DNA from: Anaerolineales bacterium
GTDB taxonomy: Bacteria > Chloroflexota > Anaerolineae > Anaerolineales > Villigracilaceae
Reading direction: 5' to 3'
Length of the DNA stretch: 7,493 nucleotides
NCBI GenBank assembly: GCA_016928525.1
Contig: JAFGKO010000137.1
Coordinates: 1-7,493, forward strand
The notes under the pieces are model-generated. The model was not told the DNA's origin. It saw only the letters and a program-made list of their open reading frames with translations, and searched no databases. Positions 1 through 5,333 of this stretch are shown here, piece by piece; the stretch's first letter is position 1, and each line of letters opens with the position of its first letter. A program made the translations under genes and the position numbers.

Positions 1-688
1 CCTCATGACCTTCAACACCCAGCAGTCCAACGACGATTTTGGCGAGAAATCATTCGAAGAACAGCTTGCGCTCATCCGCCGCGTTTCGCCCGATATCCTC
101 GCCTTGCAGGAGTCGGATTCAGCGCGCATCTCGCTCAACAACAACGATTATGTGCGCTACTTTGCTGAAAAACTCGGCTATCACTCTTACTACGGACCCA
201 CTCCTTTGACCGGTACCTTCGGCACTGCCATCCTGTCGAAATATCCGCTGTTGAACACCCGCTCGGTCTTCATTTACAGCGACAAGGACGAGACCGGCGT
301 CGCCGAAGCCGAGATCGAAGTGAACGGCATGCGCTTCACCATTTACGATGTCCACCCCGACAGCTCAGACGCCGCCATGCTGGCTTTTGCCAGGGTGCTC
401 GTAGACCGCGCCGGAGACCAGCCCTATGCCATTGCGTTGGGTGATTACAACCTGCGTGACTATGAGGAAGCCTACCAGCTTATCGACCGCTCCCTGACCA
501 ATGCCTGGGTGAGCGTCTATCCCTCCGAGATCGGCGCTGACGGCGTGGACTTGTCCGGCGAGAACCGCATCGACCACATCTTCCTCTCCCCCAACCTGAC
601 CGCCCTCGACCCAAAGTATGTCCTGCCGCCCGAATCTGCCACCGACCATCCGGTACATTGGACGGATATCGTGTGGAGCAAGCCGTAG
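1..688 (+). CDS. endonuclease/exonuclease/phosphatase family protein, 5' end outside window
   Basis: This is the C-terminal part of an EEP-fold (DNase I/exonuclease III-like) metal-dependent phosphoesterase. Counting from the Met codon at base 5, the family signatures appear in order: TFN near the start (metal-site Asn4), LQES with catalytic-type Glu36, GTAILSKYPL at 73-82, DVHP at 115-118, GDYN at 146-149, RIDHIFLS at 188-195 and the terminal TDH at 213-215. All expected active-site residues (Asn, Glu, His117, Asp147/Asn149, Asp190/His191, Asp214/His215) are present, so the enzyme looks intact over the visible part. The frame stays open to the left edge (a Leu codon precedes the Met), and TFN normally sits inside the domain. 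The true start, and any signal peptide or membrane segment, therefore lies upstream. The substrate cannot be told from sequence: nucleic acid, phospholipid or inositol phosphate are all possible. It converges on the minus-strand lipoprotein gene. Confidence 0.88.
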   Translation, partial: LMTFNTQQSNDDFGEKSFEEQLALIRRVSPDILALQESDSARISLNNNDYVRYFAEKLGYHSYYGPTPLTGTFGTAILSKYPLLNTRSVFIYSDKDETGVAEAEIEVNGMRFTIYDVHPDSSDAAMLAFARVLVDRAGDQPYAIALGDYNLRDYEEAYQLIDRSLTNAWVSVYPSEIGADGVDLSGENRIDHIFLSPNLTALDPKYVLPPESATDHPVHWTDIVWSKP

Positions 689-798
689 CAACCTGTTACC
701 CTTCGCACTGGTCTTGACCTGGCTGTACGATCAAACGCGCAGAATCCCGTCCGTCTGCTGCAAGCTGTGTTGAGCAGGACATTGAAAAGACACCTCAC

Positions 799-1479
799 CT
801 AAGGGGTTGGTGTAGATGTTGCACAATAATAGTCGGGAAAAACAACTGCCTCATATAACACTTCTCTCTTATCAAAATTGACAGCAACAAGTAAAGCATG
901 GTCAGGATTTGATGTTTGAAGAAATGCCAAAATGTCATTATTAATCCAAGTTACCCATTGAATTGGGCGCCATGGCATTCGTGATTCCCAATCAATTTCA
1001 TAAACCTTTTCAGTTTTATCATCTTGAATATATAATTTGTCCTGGCAAAACTCTGGTTCACATGCTACGAACGCTTGACGACTTCCATCTGCATTATCGG
1101 CAATTTCCGAAATCCAATATATATTTGGATCAGGTTGAACATCAACTTCAATGAAATTAAGCTTAGATACGTGTAACACATCGGGTGGTGGCGATTCAGC
1201 GAAATTAAAGCCAATGCAAGGCAATAGATATATCTGCTCAATTAGACGAATCAAATCATCGTCTGTGTTGATAGTTGCAAGAATAGGAGTAGCAGTAATT
1301 TTAGGCGTTATTAACACAGTTGCCGTTGGCAGGGGTGTATCAGAAAGTAAAGATGTTGAAGTATGAAAAGGCGTTCCTGTCAAGAAGGTATCAGTTGAAA
1401 TAGAAACCTGTGTTAAAGATTGGCAGGCTGCAAGGAACAGAGTCACAATGAGCCAAACCACAATCTCTATTCTTTTCAC
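799..1479 (-). CDS. putative lipoprotein with Thr/Pro-rich linker and propeller-like domain
   Basis: The product is 226 aa. The N-terminus is a lipoprotein signal peptide: MKR, a hydrophobic stretch and the lipobox LAAC with Cys19 as lipidation site and Gln20 at +2. It should be exported and anchored to the membrane. Residues 28-68 are rich in Thr, Ser and Pro (TATP, TPLPTAT), a surface linker style common in Chloroflexota lipoproteins. The remainder (about 75-215) has short strand-like segments such as DGSRQAFVACEPEFC, KLYIQDD and VTWINNDILAFLQ, resembling blades of a TolB/WD40-like propeller. This is resemblance by eye, not an identified family. The protein stops at STPTP, which could be a natural tail or a truncation. 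The start codon is GTG; an AAAGGA about ten bases upstream may be the ribosome site. It is much more AT-rich than the flanking genes. It starts 27 bases after the attC-like site at 1507-1562, as a cassette gene would. Function unknown. Confidence 0.75.
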   Translation of the reverse strand: MKRIEIVVWLIVTLFLAACQSLTQVSISTDTFLTGTPFHTSTSLLSDTPLPTATVLITPKITATPILATINTDDDLIRLIEQIYLLPCIGFNFAESPPPDVLHVSKLNFIEVDVQPDPNIYWISEIADNADGSRQAFVACEPEFCQDKLYIQDDKTEKVYEIDWESRMPWRPIQWVTWINNDILAFLQTSNPDHALLVAVNFDKREVLYEAVVFPDYYCATSTPTP

Positions 1480-1506
1480 CTTTGACCCATCCTTTATCTG
1501 ACTACT

Positions 1507-1562
1507 GCCTAACGGCGCGCATACCCGCGCCGAAGGCGGTCAGGTGCAAACGGGCGTTGGGC
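1507..1562. other. candidate integron attC site 1
   Basis: GCCTAAC at 1507-1513 fits the R'' consensus RYYYAAC, and GTTGGGC at 1556-1562 fits the R' consensus GTTRRRY. The 42 bases between are GC-rich and partly self-complementary: CGCC (1528-1531) pairs with GGCG (1535-1538) across a GAA loop, and GCATACC / GGTGCA can pair as imperfect L boxes with extra bases on one side, as attC sites have. Total length of 56 bases is at the short end of known attC sites. It sits between two minus-strand genes, 28 bases after the stop at 1591 and 27 bases before the start at 1479. Orientation is not settled, because the core boxes are symmetric and the stem is imperfect. It is weaker evidence than the second site, and a chance GC-rich hairpin is the alternative. 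Confidence 0.6.
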
Positions 1563-1590
1563 GGTAGGTACATTGAATCGGATGAGTCTG

Positions 1591-2367
1591 TCATATTTTT
1601 TCGCCTTTTATCAAGTCCACAACCTCCCTTAAATCCTCAATCGGTATTTCTTCGAGGCTCATGGTTTCATAACATAGCTGCCCTAGGCTTTCTAAGAATG
1701 GGGGTTCCTCAGTATTGCCCATAGCATGCACAAGTCCAGAGGGTAGATGTCTCTGTTCAGCCACAAAAGACGGATCGGGATGCTCGCGGAGGCGCGTAGA
1801 AGTCAGATATTTTCCCCAAGCAAATTCGAGGGAAATCTCTTTGGCTCTTTTAGCTAGTGCAATCAAACAAAGTTGGCGATATGTCAATTGCTCGGCCAGG
1901 TGCAATAAGTAATTGGCACTTTGCGCGGAGATGTCCGGCCGGAAGGCAACGTTAGCATAAATGTAGGCAATGTATTTGCACTTCTTCTCCTCGGGTTCAT
2001 TCTTGCATTTTAGTATAACGCCCTCAAGGATTTCTTCACTTGCTGATCTTCCGGTCGCGTCTTGTTTGAAGAAGTTGTCATTTCTAAGTATGCAGCCCTC
2101 CTCAAGAAGCTGTGTAATCTTGTTATAGGCAAAAACGAGTCCTGCACCGACTCTTACCTCTTCTCTCGGTGAAAGCCACCTGCTTGAGAACTCTACTCCT
2201 ATTTTCTGCAGGCTCCAGGCTATTACTGGGCCCGCTACACCGCCAATAACAGCACCGATGGGGCCACCTGCATAGAAGCCTATTGCGCCGCCAACCGCTG
2301 CTCCAACAAGTTCTGCCCCGCGGGAGACTAGGTTCTTGGTTTTTTCGTTATCATCCATTTGAAACAA
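1591..2367 (-). CDS. hypothetical protein with N-terminal glycine-zipper segment
   Basis: The product is 258 aa from TTG at 2367, or 255 aa from the ATG at 2358 (MDDNEKTKN), which I consider at least as likely; neither has a strong Shine-Dalgarno. Residues 17-47 form a hydrophobic Gly/Ala-rich stretch with repeated GxxxG spacing (GAAVGGAIG, GGPIGAVIGGVAGP), the pattern of glycine-zipper membrane-inserting segments. After it comes a mixed, mostly helical region: REEVRVGAGLVFAYNKI (68-84), a Lys/Glu-rich segment with Cys121 and Cys130, then NYLLHLAEQLTYRQLCLIAL (152-171), and an acidic C-terminal helix ending in KGEKI. I do not recognise a named family. An N-terminal pore-like segment on a soluble helical domain would suit a membrane-acting toxin or defence effector, but that is speculation. 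It is the sole cargo between the two attC-like sites. Confidence 0.8.
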   Translation of the reverse strand: MFQMDDNEKTKNLVSRGAELVGAAVGGAIGFYAGGPIGAVIGGVAGPVIAWSLQKIGVEFSSRWLSPREEVRVGAGLVFAYNKITQLLEEGCILRNDNFFKQDATGRSASEEILEGVILKCKNEPEEKKCKYIAYIYANVAFRPDISAQSANYLLHLAEQLTYRQLCLIALAKRAKEISLEFAWGKYLTSTRLREHPDPSFVAEQRHLPSGLVHAMGNTEEPPFLESLGQLCYETMSLEEIPIEDLREVVDLIKGEKI

Positions 2368-2402
2368 CCCATGAGATTCATAAAACTTGAGAACTTGATG
2401 CC

Positions 2403-2486
2403 GCCCAACGATTAAGGATTGAAGTGGTGGTCAGAGCCAACATCGAAGCATAGTTCAGCGCGCCGCCACATCAATCCGAGTTGAAC
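2403..2486. other. candidate integron attC site 2
   Basis: GCCCAAC at 2403-2409 fits R'' (RYYYAAC) and GTTGAAC at 2480-2486 fits R' (GTTRRRY). Between them is a strong inverted repeat: GGATTGAAGTGGTGG (2416-2430) against CCGCCACATCAATCC (2463-2477). That is 15 positions with one A/A mismatch and one G/T wobble on the + strand, enclosing a 32-base variable loop. The spacers between the core boxes and the stem are unequal (6 bases at 2410-2415, 2 bases at 2478-2479), giving the unpaired central bulge expected of attC sites. Length of 84 bases is well inside the usual range. It lies 35-44 bases upstream of the minus-strand glycine-zipper gene. The ordered combination of box, spacer, stem, loop, stem, spacer and box is hard to get by chance, and it does not look like a terminator because no T-run follows. 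Confidence 0.72.
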
Positions 2487-2812
2487 TAAGCCACCTTAGG
2501 AAATGTACCGGGCTATTTGATATTTTAGGCGCACAACCAAGGCAAAACATCTTTTTTGGGTGCTCATCTGAAAAGATTGTACATCAAAAAAGCCAACTAA
2601 CGCAAGCTAAATCAGCCCCGACATCGATTCATATTTTTTAACAAATCTCTTGTACCAGGCTTACTATGAGGGAACGGGCTTCACTCTAACCCAAAACTAT
2701 TGGAGGAATTGCACGACGCCAGGCGGAGAAAGTTGCAGTAAAATCAGTCATAGCCGCGCCTAAGTTTGATAGTCCGCTGCACCCGTCAAGCAAATATTTT
2801 TGGAAAAAAGTT
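2487..2812. other. gene-free AT-rich stretch upstream of the SMR gene
   Basis: About 325 bases with no convincing reading frame on either strand. A GGAGG at 2701-2705 is followed by only a ten-codon TTG frame, and ATG at 2667 opens just seven codons. No complete attC, terminator or clear -35/-10 pair was found. It presumably holds the promoter of the downstream transporter gene, and may include remains of decayed cassette sequence, because it shares the AT-rich composition of the island. Confidence 0.4.
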
Positions 2813-3145
2813 ATGAAGAACTGGTTATTTCTCTCGATTGCGATTGTAACAGAAGTCATCGCCACCTCTGCCTTGAAGGCAAGCAATGGCATTAGCAAAT
2901 TGTGGCCTTCGCTGGTAGTCGTGGTGGGTTACGGTTTGTCGTTTTACTTTATGGCACTTGCCCTGCATTCTATACGCGTCGGCGTTGCTTACGCCGTATG
3001 GTCTGGGGTGGGTATAATTCTAATCACACTGATCGCCCGGGTTGCCTATGATCAGCGGCTCGATCTGCCGGCTTTTATTGGGATGGCGCTGATCATCCTT
3101 GGTGTTATCGTGATGAACCTGTTCTCCAAAGTAGTTGCCCGTTGA
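2813..3145 (+). CDS. small multidrug resistance (SMR) efflux transporter, Qac/EmrE type
   Basis: The 110-aa product has the length and four-helix layout of SMR proteins, which work as antiparallel dimers in the inner membrane and exchange protons for lipophilic or quaternary ammonium cations. Helices lie at about 3-21, 33-51, 57-76 and 86-105. The key residues are all present: Glu14, the proton/substrate site, in [14 protein letters not shown]; Tyr40; Tyr60; and Trp63 in [10 protein letters not shown]. The SALKAS and AVWSG motifs place it with the drug-exporting Qac/EmrE subtype rather than the guanidinium exporters, and it reads much like the QacE proteins of integrons. Start: ATG at 2813 with a weak GGAAAAAAG upstream. 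The stop lies six bases before the radical SAM gene, so the two may be co-transcribed. Neighbouring attC-like sites at 1507-2486 raise the chance that it arrived as a cassette, but no attC follows it. Confidence 0.93.
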   Translation: MKNWLFLSIAIVTEVIATSALKASNGISKLWPSLVVVVGYGLSFYFMALALHSIRVGVAYAVWSGVGIILITLIARVAYDQRLDLPAFIGMALIILGVIVMNLFSKVVAR

Positions 3146-3151
3146 GATAGG

Positions 3152-4090
3152 ATGTATAGGGAGTCTTTCAACGCTTCACCCACTTTCCAGCCCGCCTACC
3201 TGTCTCTCTACCAGTCTGGCGAGCTGCAGCAGCGCGCCCGGGACGCCCTGGCAGAGCTGTCACACTGCACCCTCTGCCCTCGCGCTTGCCAGGCGGACCG
3301 CGCCGGTGGAGAGTTGGGCACCTGCCAGATCGGCCGCTACGCCCGCCTCACCAGCTACTTTCCCCATTTCGGCGAGGAAGATCCCCTGCGCGGCTGGAAC
3401 GGCAGTGGCACGCTCTTCTTCGCCCAATGCAACCTGCGCTGCGTTTTCTGCCAGAACTACGACATCAGCCAGAGCGGGAATTTTCCCGAGACCTCTCCCC
3501 TGCGCCTGGCAGAGATGATGCTCGAGTTGCAAGCCATGGGCTGCCACAACATCAACCTGGTCACCCCCTCGCACGTCGTCCCGCACATCCTGGAAGCCCT
3601 GCTGGTGGCGGTCGCAGCGGGCTTACGACTGCCACTGGTCTACAACACCTCCGGCTACGACACCGTTGAAACGCTGCGCCGGCTGGATGGCGTGGTGGAT
3701 ATCTACATGCCCGATTTCAAAATGTGGGATGAGCAGCATGCTGCAAAATACCTGCATGCCAAAGACTATCCCCAAGTGGCACGGCAGGCTCTGCGCGAGA
3801 TGCATCGTCAGGTTGGTGTGTTGAAATTAGATGAGCGTGGGCTGGCGAGGCGCGGCGTTCTCGTACGCCACCTGGTCATGCCCGAAGGCATCGCCGGGAC
3901 GGAGTCGGTGGCGGGGTTTCTCGCCAATGAGCTGTCACCCGACACCTACGTGAACCTGATGGCGCAGTATCATCCGGCTGGCAAGGTGAGCAGCACTGCG
4001 TTTAATGAGATTAATCGTAGAATCACGCACGCAGAATTCAACCAGGCGCTGCAAGCTGCGCGCCGTACTGGACTGCACCGTTTCGACTGA
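3152..4090 (+). CDS. PflX-type (COG1313) radical SAM protein
   Basis: This 312-aa protein belongs to the radical SAM superfamily, close to pyruvate formate-lyase activating enzymes and matching the uncharacterised PflX group. CNLRCVFCQN supplies the CxxxCxxC cluster cysteines (Cys93, Cys97, Cys100) that bind the SAM-cleaving [4Fe-4S] cluster. An N-terminal set Cys39-x2-Cys42-x3-Cys46 plus Cys58 probably holds a further metal or Fe-S centre, typical of the group. Other group signatures follow: PHFGEED (71-77), GSGTLFF (84-90), NINLVTPSH (133-141), VYNTSGYD (163-170), DIYMPDFK (183-190), RHLVMPEG (239-246) and LMAQYHP (269-275). The physiological substrate is unknown, and there is no glycyl-radical enzyme partner in the window. 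ATG at 3152 has GAGATAGG just upstream, overlapping the transporter stop, so translation may be coupled. GC content is high, unlike the island to its left, so the boundary of the accessory region falls near here. Confidence 0.9.
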   Translation: MYRESFNASPTFQPAYLSLYQSGELQQRARDALAELSHCTLCPRACQADRAGGELGTCQIGRYARLTSYFPHFGEEDPLRGWNGSGTLFFAQCNLRCVFCQNYDISQSGNFPETSPLRLAEMMLELQAMGCHNINLVTPSHVVPHILEALLVAVAAGLRLPLVYNTSGYDTVETLRRLDGVVDIYMPDFKMWDEQHAAKYLHAKDYPQVARQALREMHRQVGVLKLDERGLARRGVLVRHLVMPEGIAGTESVAGFLANELSPDTYVNLMAQYHPAGKVSSTAFNEINRRITHAEFNQALQAARRTGLHRFD

Positions 4091-4480
4091 AGGTTGGATT
4101 CATCTTGGGCTGGCTTAAGCGGCTGGCCTGCTGATGCACATGATGGAGGTTTGAGCCTGCTGCTTACACATGTACTTTTCGAGCACGTGCAGCCAAACCT
4201 GCATTTGTTTAACCGGATAGGGCGGGAGCGCGGCCTGTAGCTGTTCTTCAAGAAAGGGCAAGATTGCTTGAGTCGAAAGATCACTGCCGAACTGCAGGTC
4301 AGGCTACCAGAGGGTCAATCCCCCGCATTGCCGATCTTGGTGACCGCTCATTTCATGGCTGGTTCTTTTATGACCATCCTGCGCTGGTGGTTGGATACTT
4401 AAATGCCATATTCTCCCAAGGGAAATGAGTAAATCATGCCTGGGCTGGTTATGCCGCGGATTCGCAGTAGCCAACAGGCG
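4091..4480. other. intergenic region between convergent radical SAM and folK genes
   Basis: About 390 bases between two converging genes. No intact gene, no tRNA-like or terminator-like hairpin with a T-run, and no attC-like pair was found. The only item of note is the 62-codon open frame on the minus strand described separately. A transcription end for both flanking genes would be expected here, but I could not locate it. Confidence 0.5.
4115..4303 (-). pseudogene. possible gene remnant (short open frame without start)
   Basis: On the minus strand, a frame with protein-like composition runs for 62 sense codons to a TAA at 4115-4117. It reads LQFGSDLSTQAILPFLEEQ, then QAALPPYPVKQMQVWLHV, and ends in CISRPAA. 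It is closed upstream by an in-frame TAG (4304-4306) and has no good start codon near its beginning. The amphipathic, Leu/Gln-rich segment looks more like real protein than the alternative frames, and upstream of the TAG the frame loses protein character. It may be the 3' end of a decayed gene, or simply a chance open frame. No family is recognised. Confidence 0.2.
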
Positions 4481-4960
4481 TCAGAGGATGGATACTTCTG
4501 ATCTCAAGCGTACGGGAGTCTTTTCAGCCAGCTGAGAGGCTACCTCGCTAAGAAGTTTGCCCTCGTTGGAGCGATAATCGGGTAGCACCTCCGCCACCGG
4601 AACCGCCCGATAGGCGTGCTGCCATAGTGTTGGGTCCAACAGGCGCTTGTCATATATAATGATATCGATATCAATGGGTCGCGGGGCATTTTTGTCCTCA
4701 CTGCGTACGCGCCCGAGCTGGGCCTCCAAAGGGCCCAGAACCCGATTTTTAAGCTCGTCAGCGTCCATGGGTGTGTCTACCAACACGGCAGCATTGAGGA
4801 AATCCGGCCCGCTGGAACCTACGGCGGGCGTTTCCCACACGGACGAGACTCGCACGATCTTGACCCTCCTGCGCAGCAGCTCGATTCCCAACACCAGGTT
4901 TTTCTCGGGCTGCACGTTCGACCCTACCAGCAGGCAGGCTTGATGTTTCAACCCCATCAT
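4481..4960 (-). CDS. folK: 2-amino-4-hydroxy-6-hydroxymethyldihydropteridine pyrophosphokinase (HPPK)
   Basis: FolK transfers pyrophosphate from ATP to 6-hydroxymethyl-7,8-dihydropterin, making the substrate for dihydropteroate synthase in folate synthesis (cytoplasm). The 159-aa product matches the family's usual length. Motifs: GSN at 13-15, VWETPAVGSSGPDFLNAA (41-58; substrate and pterin loop with FLNA), LGRVR at 82-86 and the signature PRPIDIDIIIYD at 93-104, where Asp97 and Asp99 are the magnesium/ATP ligands. The segment WQHAYRAVPVAEVLPD replaces the common HPR.HxRxFVLxPL form but keeps the register. Start: the open frame extends upstream to 5074, but the homologous N-terminus begins at the ATG at 4960 (a second ATG follows at once). 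That ATG overlaps the folB stop as ATGA and has AAAAAGGGG upstream. This implies translational coupling with folB. Confidence 0.95.
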   Translation of the reverse strand: MMGLKHQACLLVGSNVQPEKNLVLGIELLRRRVKIVRVSSVWETPAVGSSGPDFLNAAVLVDTPMDADELKNRVLGPLEAQLGRVRSEDKNAPRPIDIDIIIYDKRLLDPTLWQHAYRAVPVAEVLPDYRSNEGKLLSEVASQLAEKTPVRLRSEVSIL

Positions 4961-5319
4961 ACCATCGCCCCTTTTTCGCGCTCGATTTCCACGCCCACAG
5001 AGCGTGAGAATCGCACCGCCCCGGGTTTTTCGACCCGTATCCTGACCTTCTGGACACCCGCTTCCCCCAGGCATAAACGCGCCAGGTCAGCCGCCAGGGC
5101 TTCGACGGTGAGGCGCCGGGCAGATTCGGCCTGCGCCAGCACTTTCTTAGCTACGCTACTGTAATTGACCGTATCCCGGATGTCATCACTCTCGCCTGCT
5201 TTATGCAGGTCTGTGTACAGGGTGATATTGATCAGGATTTCCTGGCGTTTTTCTCGTTCCCAATCGTTGACGCCGATAATACCGCGTGCCACCAGATCAG
5301 AGATGATGATTTGATCCAT
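4957..5319 (-). CDS. folB: dihydroneopterin aldolase
   Basis: FolB cleaves 7,8-dihydroneopterin to 6-hydroxymethyldihydropterin and glycolaldehyde, the step directly before FolK. The 120-aa product fits the small tunnel-fold family (about 120 aa, usually homo-octameric). Motifs: ISDLVARGIIGVNDWEREK (6-24) with Glu22, DTVNYSSV (49-56) with Tyr54, TVEALAADLA (71-80) with pterin-anchoring Glu74, and VRIRVEKPGAV (92-102) with catalytic Lys98. The frame is open upstream to 5439 inside the preceding gene, but the ATG at 5319 is the family start and has a good ribosome site (TAGGAGAG at 5326-5333). It follows the SDR stop by 11 bases and overlaps folK by four, so all three are surely one operon. Confidence 0.95.
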   Translation of the reverse strand: MDQIIISDLVARGIIGVNDWEREKRQEILINITLYTDLHKAGESDDIRDTVNYSSVAKKVLAQAESARRLTVEALAADLARLCLGEAGVQKVRIRVEKPGAVRFSRSVGVEIEREKGAMV

Positions 5320-5325
5320 AGAATA

Positions 5326-5333
5326 CTCTCCTA
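5326..5333 (-). promoter_or_regulatory. ribosome binding site of folB
   Basis: TAGGAGAG on the minus strand, six bases before the ATG at 5319. Its TAG is the stop codon of the upstream SDR gene, so termination of that gene places the ribosome at the folB start. This fixes the folB start against the longer upstream frame. Confidence 0.75.

Larger units (their letters stand above)
1507..2486 (-). mobile_element. candidate integron gene cassette (attC - ORF - attC)
   Basis: Two attC-like sites enclose a single gene with almost no spare DNA: 35-44 bases before the start (depending on start codon) and 28 bases after the stop. This is the normal packing of an integron cassette. If the cassette is read with its gene, the G/TT recombination points would bound about 1513-2408. 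Base composition is more AT-rich than the chromosomal genes on either side. No integrase gene (intI) or attI lies in the window, so this would be part of a longer array or a CALIN. The cassette reading is an inference from layout and core-site match; orientation of the two sites was not resolved by hand folding. Confidence 0.5.

Noticed and set aside
517..798. Minus-strand open frame across the end of the EEP gene
   Set aside because: Arg/Cys-rich with no protein-like pattern and mostly antisense to a well-supported gene.
2486..2499. CTAAG / CTTAG mini-hairpin next to attC site 2
   Set aside because: Five base pairs with a four-base loop is expected by chance; it is not part of the attC architecture.
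2551..2591. CTTTTTTG and CAAAAAAG inverted pair as a possible terminator
   Set aside because: The match is only low-complexity A/T, the loop is 25 bases, and there is no GC stem or T-run after it.
2701..2733. GGAGG followed by a TTG micro-frame of about ten codons
   Set aside because: Too short, no protein pattern, and no supporting context.
2403..3145. Clinical class 1 integron 3'-conserved segment (qacE-delta1/sul1)
   Set aside because: The SMR gene is full length and divergent from qacE, no sul1 follows, and the flanks are unrelated; only the family is shared.
4961..5074. N-terminal extension of the folK frame upstream of the ATG at 4960
   Set aside because: It lies inside folB, is Gly/Arg-rich and not homologous to HPPK; the ATGA overlap and 159-aa length support the ATG at 4960.
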